A DNA stretch of 64,000 nt from Inquilinus sp042743185 (lineage in GTDB: Bacteria > Pseudomonadota > Alphaproteobacteria > DSM-16000 > Inquilinaceae): assembly GCF_042743185.1 (NCBI RefSeq), contig NZ_JBHYMS010000015.1:62001-126000 (forward strand). The letters are read 5' to 3'. Shown here piece after piece: positions 35,562 to 44,536 of the stretch (the stretch's first letter is position 1; every line of letters starts with the position of its first letter). The translations under genes and the position numbers were made by a program. Below the pieces are notes generated by a model. The model was not told the origin of the DNA and did not search any database. It worked only from the letters and a program-made list of their open reading frames with translations.

Positions 35562-36455
35562 TCATCGCGCCGCCGGTCCGAGGACCGCGGCCAGCACATC
35601 GGCCAGGCCGCGGCCGGCGCCGCCGTCCTCGTCGAGGCGCGGATTGTAGATGGCGACCTCGAGGCCGATCGCCTTGCCGCTCGCCAGGGCGATGCGGAGC
35701 GCGGCCCCGAGCTCGTCCCATGACAGGCCGCCCGGCACGCGGAAATCGACCGCCGGCATGATGGCGTCGTCGAGGCAGTCGGCGTCGAGATGGATGAAGA
35801 AGCCGTCCAGCTCCGGCCGCGTCAGGTGCTCGACCGCCGCGCGGGCGGCGTTCTCCACCCCCATGCGGCGCACGGCGGGAAGATCGCAGGCGCGCAGCTC
35901 CGGCGGCAGGGGCTGGCTGCCGAATTCGGCCTGGTCCTCGTGATCGCGGAAGGCGAAGGCGACGGCGTCCTCGGCCCGGACCAGCGGGGAGCGGCCCTCG
36001 AGGTCGGTCAGAAGCGCCGGCCCGTGCCCGGTGGCGAAGGCCAGGTCCATGGACGCGCCCTCGCCGTTGGGCTCCGCCTCAGGCTGGAAGAAGTCGGCAT
36101 TGCCGTCGATGAAGAGCAGGCCATGGCGGCCGCGCCGCCGCAGCGCGAGCATCGGGCCCAAGAGGATCGTGCAGTCGCCGCCCAGCACCACCGGGAACTC
36201 GCCCGCGTCCAGCGCCGCCTCCACCGCGTCGGCGAGCCTGGGCGACCATGCCGCGATGGCCTTGGCGTTCAGGGTCCGGGTCTCGGGGTCGGGCACCGGA
36301 TCCTTCGGCGGCACGGCCAACCGCCCGGCGCGGCGCGCCAGGATGCGCTCCGCCAGGCCCAGCGCGAGGAGCCGGTCGGGCAGGCCCTCCACGCCGTCGG
36401 TCGCCAGACCCAACGTGGACGGCGCTTCGAGGATCGCATGGCGGCGGGTCGGCAT
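35562..36455 (-). CDS. Arginase-family protein with altered metal ligands
   Basis: This 297-aa protein has the arginase/agmatinase/deacetylase fold. The three metal motifs are recognisable but changed. GGDH is GGDC (Cys 95), DAHxD reads DGNAD (Asn 119), and the last is DADCLDD, keeping its aspartates but lacking the usual Pro. Two of the six canonical Mn ligands are therefore not histidine. A GGDC variant occurs in some arginase-family branches, so it may be a genuine subfamily with different metal use, or an inactive homologue. It follows chrB after a gap and its partner genes do not reveal a substrate. Confidence 0.8.
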   Translation of the reverse strand: MPTRRHAILEAPSTLGLATDGVEGLPDRLLALGLAERILARRAGRLAVPPKDPVPDPETRTLNAKAIAAWSPRLADAVEAALDAGEFPVVLGGDCTILLGPMLALRRRGRHGLLFIDGNADFFQPEAEPNGEGASMDLAFATGHGPALLTDLEGRSPLVRAEDAVAFAFRDHEDQAEFGSQPLPPELRACDLPAVRRMGVENAARAAVEHLTRPELDGFFIHLDADCLDDAIMPAVDFRVPGGLSWDELGAALRIALASGKAIGLEVAIYNPRLDEDGGAGRGLADVLAAVLGPAAR

Positions 36456-36632
36456 CGGCGGGCTCCAGCCGTTGTGGGCTGGAACAGCCGCGACGGCGGG
36501 ATGGTTCCTCGGGCGGGACCCTCGCCGCAGAGAACCGTCATGGCGAGCCCGCAGGGGCGTGGCCATCCAGCGTCTCCGGCCCCTGGCATTGCGATGACCG
36601 TTCAATCGGGGTGCGGTTTCGCTTGACTCTAT

Positions 36633-36647
36633 GTTCCCGTTATGTTC
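36633..36647 (+). promoter_or_regulatory. Candidate LexA (SOS) box, GTTC-N7-GTTC
   Basis: GTTCCCGTTATGTTC matches the direct-repeat LexA consensus of alphaproteobacteria exactly. It lies 10 bp before the ATG at 36658 and just downstream of a TTGACT (36623-36628), so LexA would sit on the promoter core. One or two chance matches are expected in a window this size, so the promoter placement carries the argument. Confidence 0.5.
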
Positions 36648-36657
36648 TCATATAGAC

Positions 36658-37686
36658 ATGGTCGATGCCGCGATCAATGCCGGGACTCCCTCCGCCGCCT
36701 CGCCGGCCGCGGACGAGGCCGACGCAGCGATGCTGTCCCGCATGGCCGCTCTCGCCGAGGCGCTGGCTGCGGGCTTCCAGGCTCAAGGACTCGCCGCCCT
36801 CAAGGCCGGCGATCTCGACCGCGCCGGCAAGGCCGAGGCCGGCTTCAACAGCCTGTTCCTCGGCATCCGCCGCGCCATTGCGCTGAAGGCCAGGCTGCGC
36901 CAGCAGCGCGAGGCGGCGCAGCGCAAGGCTGAGGCCCACCGGGACCGGCGGCAGGACGAGAAGGACCATCGGCGCCAAGCCGTCGCCGAGCGCGTCTGCC
37001 GCGCCATCGCCGCGGGCAAGCCCGAGGCCAGGGAACGCCTGACCACCGGGCTCTGGGAAAAGCTGACCGAGAACGAGCGCATCGACGCCGACCTCGCCGA
37101 CACCGCCCTGCCGATCCAAACCCTGATCCTGCGCCTCGGCCGCGACATCGGCCTCTCCCGCCGCGCCCTCGCCGCCGGCCTCGCCGCGGCCAAGGCCGAT
37201 CCGGCCGCCGCCGGCCCGAAGGCATGGGACGGCGGCCTCGCACCGCCCGGCTACAACGCCGGCGACTGGATCTCGGACGAGGCCATCACCGAATCCGCAT
37301 CCTATTGCTGCATCGCCGCCGCCGATCTAGGCCTCCCGGGGGACGCCTCCTACCTGGCCAGGGTCGACACCGGCGAGGTCTTCGACGACGACGACAACGT
37401 CATCATGAAGCTGCCCGTCCCCGACGAGCCTTGGCGGGCCGGTGCCAGCGACGCCCTCGTCAGGTCTGCCCGGGCTATGGCAGCCGAACGCGCCGTGCCG
37501 CCCGACCCCCGGCCACCGCCGGACGACCCGGACGAAGCCGAATTCCAGCGCCAGGCGGCCTATGCCAAGCGGCACGGCATCACGCTGCTCAGGCCGCCCG
37601 CCCTGGCACGGCGCCTGGGCCTGCCCGAGCAAGAGCCGGCCGACGGCGGCTCCGGGAACCGGAGCGCGGCGGACAAGAGGTCGTGA
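36658..37686 (+). CDS. Uncharacterised charged protein, possibly SOS-controlled
   Basis: This 342-aa soluble protein has no signal peptide. The N-terminal 70 residues are Ala-rich and helical. FNSLFLGIRRAIALKARLRQ leads into a highly charged Arg/Lys/Glu/Gln helix (about residues 75-115) that may bind nucleic acid or form a coiled coil. WEKLTENERIDADLADTALP follows, and the C-terminal part is Pro/Asp-rich. I recognise no family. ATG 36658 is chosen because an upstream ATG at 36631 would lie inside the promoter/LexA-like site; no ribosome site is visible, so the message may be leaderless. It stands alone. Confidence 0.72.
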   Translation: MVDAAINAGTPSAASPAADEADAAMLSRMAALAEALAAGFQAQGLAALKAGDLDRAGKAEAGFNSLFLGIRRAIALKARLRQQREAAQRKAEAHRDRRQDEKDHRRQAVAERVCRAIAAGKPEARERLTTGLWEKLTENERIDADLADTALPIQTLILRLGRDIGLSRRALAAGLAAAKADPAAAGPKAWDGGLAPPGYNAGDWISDEAITESASYCCIAAADLGLPGDASYLARVDTGEVFDDDDNVIMKLPVPDEPWRAGASDALVRSARAMAAERAVPPDPRPPPDDPDEAEFQRQAAYAKRHGITLLRPPALARRLGLPEQEPADGGSGNRSAADKRS

Positions 37687-37834
37687 GCACCCGGACGCTC
37701 CGGGGACGCCGCCAAGCGACCGCGCCGGGCGCGGTTTTCAAACGGTCTCCGGGCGGAGTGCCGCCCTTGCGCGCAGCAGGTCATGCCGGCGATCGGCGCG
37801 GCATGCGGCCCGAAGCCGCTCCGACGACACGAGA

Positions 37835-37862
37835 GAGCCCGGCCTCCCGGGAAGCCGGGCTC
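37835..37862. terminator. Hairpin between convergent genes
   Basis: GAGCCCGGC and GCCGGGCTC form a perfect 9-bp stem around a 10-base loop. It lies 25 bp beyond the YbjN gene's stop codon and about 150 bp after the possibly SOS-controlled gene, whose 3' side faces it. There is no T run. It may serve as a transcript end for the minus-strand gene. Confidence 0.4.
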
Positions 37863-37886
37863 GTCGTCAGGGCCGCATCGGCCGGC

Positions 37887-38396
37887 TCAGGCTTCGCCGA
37901 CCGTGTCCAGGATCGCGGCGGAGACCGCCTCGCTGGCGCTCTTGCCGCCCCAGAGGATGAACTGGAAGGCCGGGTAGAAGCGCTCGCATTCGGTCAGCGC
38001 GATGTCGACCAGGTCCTCGAGCTGCTCCTGGCTCGCCGCCTGGGCGCCGCGCAGCAGCGTGGTGTGCCGGAACATCGGCGTCAGCTCCTCGGAGTCGACG
38101 TCGAAATGGCCCAGCCACATCCGCTCGTTGATGATTCCCAGCAGCTCCGCCACGTCGCGGCGCTTCTTCTCCGGCACCTTCAGGTCGAACTGGCAGGAGA
38201 ACTGCATGGCGCTGATCTCCTCCTGCCAGAAGAAGAACAGGCGATAGCTGCACCACCGGCCGGCGACCTCGGCCAGCATCTCCTCGTTGCTGGCCCGCTC
38301 GAAACTCCAATCATTGGCGCCGATGATTTCCTCGAGCGTGTCGAGGGGGTTTTGGGTGAAGGCGGCTTCCTCGAAGGTCTGGGACGCTGTGGTCAT
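37887..38396 (-). CDS. YbjN domain-containing protein
   Basis: This 169-aa protein has the YbjN fold (type III secretion chaperone-like), with segments NPLDTLEEIIGANDWSFER, FFFWQEEISAMQFSCQFDLKV and FILWGGKSASEAVSAAILD. In E. coli YbjN affects motility and stress, but the mechanism is not established. GGAGGATC immediately before the ATG at 38396 makes the start firm. It is convergent with the possibly SOS-controlled gene. A TTAACCAT string lies upstream. Confidence 0.85.
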   Translation of the reverse strand: MTTASQTFEEAAFTQNPLDTLEEIIGANDWSFERASNEEMLAEVAGRWCSYRLFFFWQEEISAMQFSCQFDLKVPEKKRRDVAELLGIINERMWLGHFDVDSEELTPMFRHTTLLRGAQAASQEQLEDLVDIALTECERFYPAFQFILWGGKSASEAVSAAILDTVGEA

Positions 38397-38471
38397 GATC
38401 CTCCGCTCCCGTACCGCGGCGAGGCACATCTATGGCGCTCGCATGCGGCCAATACCCAATGTGTAGTGGTG

Positions 38472-38479
38472 TTAACCAT
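38472..38479 (-). promoter_or_regulatory. Weak CtrA-like site upstream of the YbjN gene
   Basis: TTAACCAT, a known half-type motif for the alphaproteobacterial cell-cycle regulator CtrA, lies about 80 bp before the YbjN gene in a locally AT-rich patch. The full TTAA-N7-TTAA form is absent, so this is only a hint. Confidence 0.2.
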
Positions 38480-38577
38480 TACAGCCTTTCCAAGACAACG
38501 GTCGCACAAGGGCTTGTTGGGCGCAACCGATATGCACCGCCGTCACGACAAAAGTTGTGGATGATTTGTGACGAAAT

Positions 38578-38973
38578 TCAGTCCACCGCCTTGGTACGAA
38601 CCCTGCGGCCCTTCGGCGCAGGGGCGGCCGACGAAGGGGCGGCCTTGGCCTTGCGGGCGGGCTTGGCCGCCGCGGCCGTGCGCTTGGTGGCCGGGCGCTT
38701 CGCCGCCGCGGGCTTCGCCTCCACGGCCGGCTTCGGCGCGGCTTCCAGCGCCGCCACGCGGGCGGCCAGCAGCTCCTGCTCCTCGCGCGCCCGCTGCGCC
38801 AGGGCGCGGACGATCTCGAACTCCTCGCGGGTGACCACGTCGAGCCTCGACAGGATGTGCTCGAACTGCTCGCGCAGCCGGGTCCTCGCCTCCTCGCGCA
38901 CGCCGGCGACGGCACCGAAGGCTCCGGTCGCGACGCGGACCAGATCGTCGATCAGCTTGGTGTCGAAGGGCAT
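38578..38973 (-). CDS. UbiK-like accessory factor (BMFP family)
   Basis: This 131-aa protein begins MPFDTKLIDDLVRVATGAFG. The coiled-coil BMFP/UbiK helix continues to about residue 80 with TREEFEIVRALAQRAREEQE, the most conserved part of the family. The tail is a Lys/Ala-rich disordered segment. UbiK assists the ubiquinone biosynthesis complex and binds membranes in enterobacteria. The Lys/Ala tail is longer than in E. coli. It diverges from lgt, and the COQ9-like gene elsewhere in the window acts in the same pathway. Confidence 0.83.
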   Translation of the reverse strand: MPFDTKLIDDLVRVATGAFGAVAGVREEARTRLREQFEHILSRLDVVTREEFEIVRALAQRAREEQELLAARVAALEAAPKPAVEAKPAAAKRPATKRTAAAAKPARKAKAAPSSAAPAPKGRRVRTKAVD

Positions 38974-39095
38974 CGCAGGCGGTATCCGGGACAGGTCATC
39001 ATCATCGGACAATATGGCCGCCGGTTCCCCGCGTTGCAACACGCTGGACCGCACGCCTATAAGGGCACGCTTCGCCCCCCGGAACGGGAACACAC

Positions 39096-39920
39096 ATGGG
39101 TTGGTTCGATCCGGTCGCCCTGCAGATCGGCCCCATCGCGATCCGCTGGTACGCCCTCGCCTACATCGCCGGCTTTCTCCTGGGCTGGCGCTACGCGCTG
39201 TGGCTGACCCGCCGCACCGCGCTGCCGCCCGACCGCGCGGCGCTGGACGACTTCCTGACCTGGGCGGTGATCGGCACCATCCTGGGCGGCCGGCTCGGCT
39301 ACGTCCTGTTCTACAATCTCGACGAGTACCTGTCGGCCCCGCTGTCGATCCTGGAGATCTGGCATGGCGGCATGTCCTTCCACGGCGGCTTCCTCGGGGT
39401 CGCCGCCGCGATCGTCCTGTTCGCCTGGCGGCGCGGCTTCTCGCCGCTGCTGCTGGGCGACGTGGTGGCCGCCGCCGCGCCGATCGGGCTGCTCTTCGGC
39501 CGCATCGCCAATTTCGTGAACGGCGAGCTGTGGGGCCGCGTGGTCACCCAGCCCTGGGTGACCTGGGGCATGGTCTTCCCCAATGCCGGGCCGGCGCCGC
39601 GCCACCCCAGCCAGCTGTACGAGGCGGGACTCGAAGGGCTGGTGCTGTTCCTGATCCTGCTGCCGCTCGCCGCCAGCCAGCGCATCCGGGCCCGGCCGGG
39701 CATCGTGCTGGGCGCCTTCATCGCCTGGTACGGCGTGTCGCGCTTCCTGGTCGAATTCGTGCGCGAGCCGGATGCCCAGCTGGGCTATCTGATGGGCACC
39801 GACTGGTTCACCCGGGGCCAGCAGCTGTCGATCCCGATGGTCCTCGTCGGGCTCGCCATCGTGCTGTGGGCGGCCCGCCGGCCGGCGGTCGAGGCCCCGG
39901 CCCCGTCGCCGAGCACGTGA
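39096..39920 (+). CDS. lgt: Prolipoprotein diacylglyceryl transferase
   Basis: Lgt attaches diacylglycerol to the lipobox cysteine of prolipoproteins in the inner membrane. The 274-aa protein has about seven membrane helices and the family segments IWHGGMSFHGGFLG (essential His-Gly motif), GRIANFVNGELWGR and PRHPSQLYEA. It is first of lgt-midA-pgeF, and its stop codon overlaps the midA start (GTGA). Confidence 0.96.
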   Translation: MGWFDPVALQIGPIAIRWYALAYIAGFLLGWRYALWLTRRTALPPDRAALDDFLTWAVIGTILGGRLGYVLFYNLDEYLSAPLSILEIWHGGMSFHGGFLGVAAAIVLFAWRRGFSPLLLGDVVAAAAPIGLLFGRIANFVNGELWGRVVTQPWVTWGMVFPNAGPAPRHPSQLYEAGLEGLVLFLILLPLAASQRIRARPGIVLGAFIAWYGVSRFLVEFVREPDAQLGYLMGTDWFTRGQQLSIPMVLVGLAIVLWAARRPAVEAPAPSPST

Positions 39921-40999
39921 CCGCGCTGCTCGACCTGCTGCGCCGCCGCATCGCCATCGACGGCCCGCTGACGGTGGCGCAGTACATGGCCGAGGCGCTG
40001 GGCCACCCGCGGCACGGCTACTACATCCGGCAGGATCCGCTGGGCGCGGCCGGCGACTTCACCACCGCGCCCGAGATCAGCCAGGTCTTCGGCGAGCTGA
40101 TCGGCCTGTGGTGCGCCGACCTCTGGCAGCGGATGGGCACGCCCGACCCGGTGCTGCTGGTCGAGCTCGGCCCCGGCCGCGGCACGCTGATGCAGGATGC
40201 GCTGCGCGCGATCGGCCGCGCCGCGCCCGGCTTCCGCGCTGCGCTGCGCCTGCATCTGGTCGAGACCAGCCCGGCCCTGCGCGCGGCCCAGGCGGCGCGG
40301 CTGGCCGACGCCTCTCCCGCCTGGCTGGACCGGCTGGCCGACCTGGCCGAGGGGCCGGCGCTGGTGGTCGCCAACGAGTTCTTCGACGCCCTGCCGGTCC
40401 GGCAATGGCAGCGCGGGGCCAAGGGCTGGCACGAGCGGCTGATCGGCTGGGACGAGCCGGCCGGCCGGCTGCGCTGGGAGCTGTCGGCCCGCGCCGATCC
40501 CGGGCTGGCGCTGATCCCGGACTCCGTGCGGGGCGCGCCGGAAGGCTCGATCGCCGAGGCCTGCCCGGCCGGGCTGTCGCACGCCGCCCTCCTCGGCCGG
40601 CGCCTGGCGCAGCAGGGCGGCGCCGCGCTGATCGTCGATTACGGCCCGGCCCGCAGCGCGTCCGGCGACAGCTTCCAGGCCGTGCGGCGCCACGCCTTCG
40701 CCGATCCGCTGGACGCGCCGGGCGAGGCCGACCTGACCGCCCATGTCGACTTCCAGGCCCTGGCCCAGGCCGCGACCCAGGCCGGCGCCGCCGCCCATGG
40801 CCCGGTGACCCAGGGCGCGTTCCTGGAGGCGCTGGGGCTGCGCGCCCGCGCGACTCAGCTGAAGACGGCCTCCCCCGCCCGCGCCGCCGAGCTCGACGCC
40901 GCGGTCGAGCGGCTGGCCGGGCCGCAGCAGATGGGCGCGCTGTTCAAGGTCCTGGCCCTGGCCGCGCCCAGCCTCGGCGCGCCGGCGGGATTTCCCTGA
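39917..40999 (+). CDS. MidA/NDUFAF7-type SAM-dependent methyltransferase
   Basis: This 360-aa protein belongs to the DUF185/NDUFAF7 family. The mitochondrial members methylate an arginine of a complex I subunit and assist its assembly. Visible segments are MAEALGHPRHGYYIRQDPLG, AAGDFTTAPEISQVFGELIG, the SAM loop LVELGPGRGTLMQDAL, and VVANEFFDALPVRQW. The start is a GTG overlapping the lgt stop codon. The cluster lgt-midA-pgeF is conserved in alphaproteobacteria. Confidence 0.9.
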   Translation: MTALLDLLRRRIAIDGPLTVAQYMAEALGHPRHGYYIRQDPLGAAGDFTTAPEISQVFGELIGLWCADLWQRMGTPDPVLLVELGPGRGTLMQDALRAIGRAAPGFRAALRLHLVETSPALRAAQAARLADASPAWLDRLADLAEGPALVVANEFFDALPVRQWQRGAKGWHERLIGWDEPAGRLRWELSARADPGLALIPDSVRGAPEGSIAEACPAGLSHAALLGRRLAQQGGAALIVDYGPARSASGDSFQAVRRHAFADPLDAPGEADLTAHVDFQALAQAATQAGAAAHGPVTQGAFLEALGLRARATQLKTASPARAAELDAAVERLAGPQQMGALFKVLALAAPSLGAPAGFP

Positions 41000-41051
41000 G
41001 CGGGCCGGCGATGCTATTCCGTCCTGGTCCGTATCGGCCGGAGCCCGCCTC

Positions 41052-41813
41052 GTGATCACCGTCGACGCCCTGTCCGCCCTGCCCGGCATCGGCCACGGCT
41101 TCTTCCCGCGCACCGGCGGCGTCAGCGAGGGTATCTTCGCCTCGCGCAACTGCGGCTTCGGCTCCGGCGACCGGCGCGACGCGGTGGCCGAGAATCGCGA
41201 CCGCTGCCGGCGCGAGCTGGGGGCCGCCGAGGCGCTGCTGACCGTCTACCAGGTGCACAGCCCCGAGGTCGTGACCGTGACCGGGGCCTGGACGCCGGAG
41301 ACGTCGCCCCGGGCCGACGCCATGGTCACCGACCGGCCGGGCGTGGCGCTGGGCATCCTCACCGCCGATTGCGCGCCGATCCTGTTCGCCGATGCCGAGG
41401 CCGGGGTGATCGGCGCCGCCCATGCCGGCTGGAAAGGCGCGCTCGGCGGCGTCACCGACGCCACGATCGCGGCGATGCGCGCGCTCGGCGCGGTGCCGGA
41501 GCGGATCGCGGCGGCCGTCGGCCCCTGCATCGGGCCGGACAGCTACGAGGTCGGCCCCGAATTCCGCGACCGGTTCCTGGTCGAGGATCCGGACAGCGCC
41601 GGCTTCTTCCACACCCCCGGGGCGCGGCCGCATTTCGACCTGCCGGGCTATGTCGCCCGGCGCCTGCGCCGCGCCGGGCTGCGCGCGGTCGCCGTCACCG
41701 GGCTCGACACGCTGGCGCGCGAGGACCATTTCTTCAGCTATCGCCGCACCACTCTGCGCAAGGAGCCGGATTACGGCCGGCAGATCTCGGCGATCCTGCT
41801 GACGGGTGGATAG
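41052..41813 (+). CDS. pgeF: PgeF, peptidoglycan editing factor (laccase-domain protein)
   Basis: This 253-aa multicopper-oxidase-like fold of the YfiH/PgeF family removes wrongly incorporated L-Ser from peptidoglycan precursors in E. coli. The metal-site residues are seen in VYQVHS, LTADCAPI and AAHAGWKGAL, with VGPCIGPDSYEVG further on. The start is a GTG at 41052. It follows midA with a 52-bp gap in the lgt operon. Confidence 0.92.
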   Translation: MITVDALSALPGIGHGFFPRTGGVSEGIFASRNCGFGSGDRRDAVAENRDRCRRELGAAEALLTVYQVHSPEVVTVTGAWTPETSPRADAMVTDRPGVALGILTADCAPILFADAEAGVIGAAHAGWKGALGGVTDATIAAMRALGAVPERIAAAVGPCIGPDSYEVGPEFRDRFLVEDPDSAGFFHTPGARPHFDLPGYVARRLRRAGLRAVAVTGLDTLAREDHFFSYRRTTLRKEPDYGRQISAILLTGG

Positions 41814-41815
41814 TC

Positions 41816-41893
41816 GTGCCTCACCTGATCACCCTGTTCCTGTTCATCGTCCTGGCGCTGCTCGGCGGCTGTGTGCTGATGATGATGATGTGA
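41816..41893 (+). CDS. Possible 25-aa membrane micropeptide with lipobox
   Basis: A GTG two bases after the pgeF stop codon, with GGGTGGA about 7 bases upstream, opens a 25-codon frame: PHLITLFLFIVLALLGGC followed by VLMMMM. It is one hydrophobic helix with a perfect LGGC lipobox, and only six residues follow the cysteine. It may be a real small protein translated from the lgt operon or a chance frame; its position and ribosome site favour the former slightly. Confidence 0.3.
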   Translation: MPHLITLFLFIVLALLGGCVLMMMM

Positions 41894-41923
41894 CAATTCG
41901 GGGTCAGCATTGCGTGAAGTCCG

Positions 41924-41952
41924 TTTACACCCCGATGCGCGCGGGATATACG
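41924..41952 (+). promoter_or_regulatory. Probable sigma-70 promoter of prs
   Basis: TTTACA at 41924-41929 and TATACG at 41947-41952 are separated by exactly 17 bp. Transcription would start near 41959 and leave a leader of about 43 bases before the prs ATG. This is the best housekeeping-type promoter found for a long gene here. Confidence 0.5.
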
Positions 41953-42001
41953 CAGCCGCATCCGGCCCCGGCCACCGCCCGAGACCACCGAGCCGCCCCC
42001 C

Positions 42002-42934
<933 letters not shown>

Positions 42935-42950
42935 GCGCGTCCGGCCCGCC

Positions 42951-44303
42951 TCAGCGCGGGCCGGTCCGGATCAGCAGCACGCAGGCGCCGCCCAGCACCA
43001 CCGGCACCGCGAAGACGACGAAGATCACGGGCAGCGAGACCTCGGCGGCCAGCAGCCAGCCGCCGAGCAGCGGCCCGATCACCGCCCCGATCCGACCCAC
43101 GCCCATCGCCCAGCCGATCCCGGTGCCGCGCGCCTCGGCCGGGTACAGCCGGGCGGCCAGCGGGTAGAGGCCGTTGAACCCGCCCTGCACCGCGACGCCG
43201 ATCAGGAAGGCCGCAATCAGGAGCGGCCCCAGCGGCAGCACGCCCGATCCGAACAGGATCAGCGCCGCGGCCGCCCCGAGCAGGTACAGGAAGATCAGGC
43301 GGCGCAGATCGACCTTCGCCGCGATCAGCCCGATCGAGGCGGTGCCGAAGAAGGCGCCGATATTGTAGATCGCGCCGGCATAGATCGCGTCGGCGGTGTC
43401 CAGCCCGGCCTCGACCGCGAGCTTGGGGATCCAGCTGATGACGAAATAGAGCGTCATGAAGCACAGGATGATCGCCAGCCACAGCAGCAGGGTCGAGCCG
43501 GTGCGGCCCTGCGCGAACAGGCCGCGCGGCCCGGCCTCGGCGGCGGCCTCCTGCGTGATGTCGGGCAGCCGCGCCAGCGGCTCCTGCCCGAAGCGGCGGC
43601 GCAACCGGTTGATCCGCGGCAAGGCGCCCGCGGGCTGGCGGCGGGCCAGGAAGTCCATCGATTCGGGCAGCAGCAGGGCCACCACCGGGATCGTCGCCGC
43701 CGACAGCAGCCCCGCCCCCAGCAGCATCGCGTGCCAGCCATGGATCGGCAGCTGCCAGGCGACGACGAAGCCGGTGATGGTGGCGCCGATCGGATAGCCG
43801 GCCTGCAGGAAGCCGACGGCGAAGTCGCGGTGGCGCGGCGGGGCGTATTCGGCGGTCAGCGCCGCCATGCTGGCCAGCACCGCGCCGATGCCGATACCGA
43901 CCATGAGCCGCAGAGCGATGAGATGGCCGATGGTGTCGGCAAAGCCGCTGGCGATCATCGCCGCCGTCATCAGCACGATCGAGACCAGGATCAGCCGGCG
44001 CCGGCCGTAGCGGTCGGCCAGCGGCGCCACGAACAGCCCGCCGATCGCCATGCCGGCCAGCCCGGCGCTGAACACCACGCCCAGCCGGTCCGGCCTCACG
44101 CCCCAATCCGCCGACAGGCTGGGCGCGATGTAGGACAGGATCAGCACATCCATGCCGTCGAGCATGTTGATGACGAAGCAGAGGGCCACGACCAGCGCCT
44201 GCTGCGCCGACCAGCCGCGCTCCTGCCGGGCGCCCGGGGCGCCCTCCCGCACCGTGACATAGGGGGCGACCGATACCGATCCGCGTGCCGAAAACCCGCC
44301 CAT
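42951..44303 (-). CDS. MFS transporter, aromatic acid:H+ symporter (AAHS) type
   Basis: This 450-aa protein has 12 membrane helices. The AAHS signature DGMDVLILSYIAPSLSADWG lies in helix 1, ADRYGRRRLILVSIVLM in the loop between helices 2 and 3, and RLMVGIGIGAVLASMAALTA in helix 4, as in PcaK and BenK-type importers of aromatic acids. CCAAGGAGG lies before the ATG. No aromatic catabolic gene is adjacent; the aromatic-CoA monooxygenase is 12 kb away. The substrate could also be another organic acid. Confidence 0.85.
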   Translation of the reverse strand: MGGFSARGSVSVAPYVTVREGAPGARQERGWSAQQALVVALCFVINMLDGMDVLILSYIAPSLSADWGVRPDRLGVVFSAGLAGMAIGGLFVAPLADRYGRRRLILVSIVLMTAAMIASGFADTIGHLIALRLMVGIGIGAVLASMAALTAEYAPPRHRDFAVGFLQAGYPIGATITGFVVAWQLPIHGWHAMLLGAGLLSAATIPVVALLLPESMDFLARRQPAGALPRINRLRRRFGQEPLARLPDITQEAAAEAGPRGLFAQGRTGSTLLLWLAIILCFMTLYFVISWIPKLAVEAGLDTADAIYAGAIYNIGAFFGTASIGLIAAKVDLRRLIFLYLLGAAAALILFGSGVLPLGPLLIAAFLIGVAVQGGFNGLYPLAARLYPAEARGTGIGWAMGVGRIGAVIGPLLGGWLLAAEVSLPVIFVVFAVPVVLGGACVLLIRTGPR

Positions 44304-44536
44304 CTGGCTGCGATCCTCCTTGGCTCCGGACCTGTACCGGCCCGTCTCGGCGATCGACCCTATCGACGGATCCGGATTCCGCGTAATGCCGATATGTGCC
44401 CCGATCGGAACATCATGTTACGGCTTTCCCGCACCGCGGGCGCAGAATCGAAACCCGGCCCTGGCCCGGCGGCGGACGCCCCGCCATGATCGCGGGTGCC
44501 GGCGAACCGGCGGCAAGGACGACGGAGGGAACGGCC

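Noticed and set aside
37731..37752. TTTTCAAACGGTCTC as a third copy of the family B repeat end
   Set aside because: It resembles one terminus over about 13 bases only, with no partner end or inner blocks nearby.
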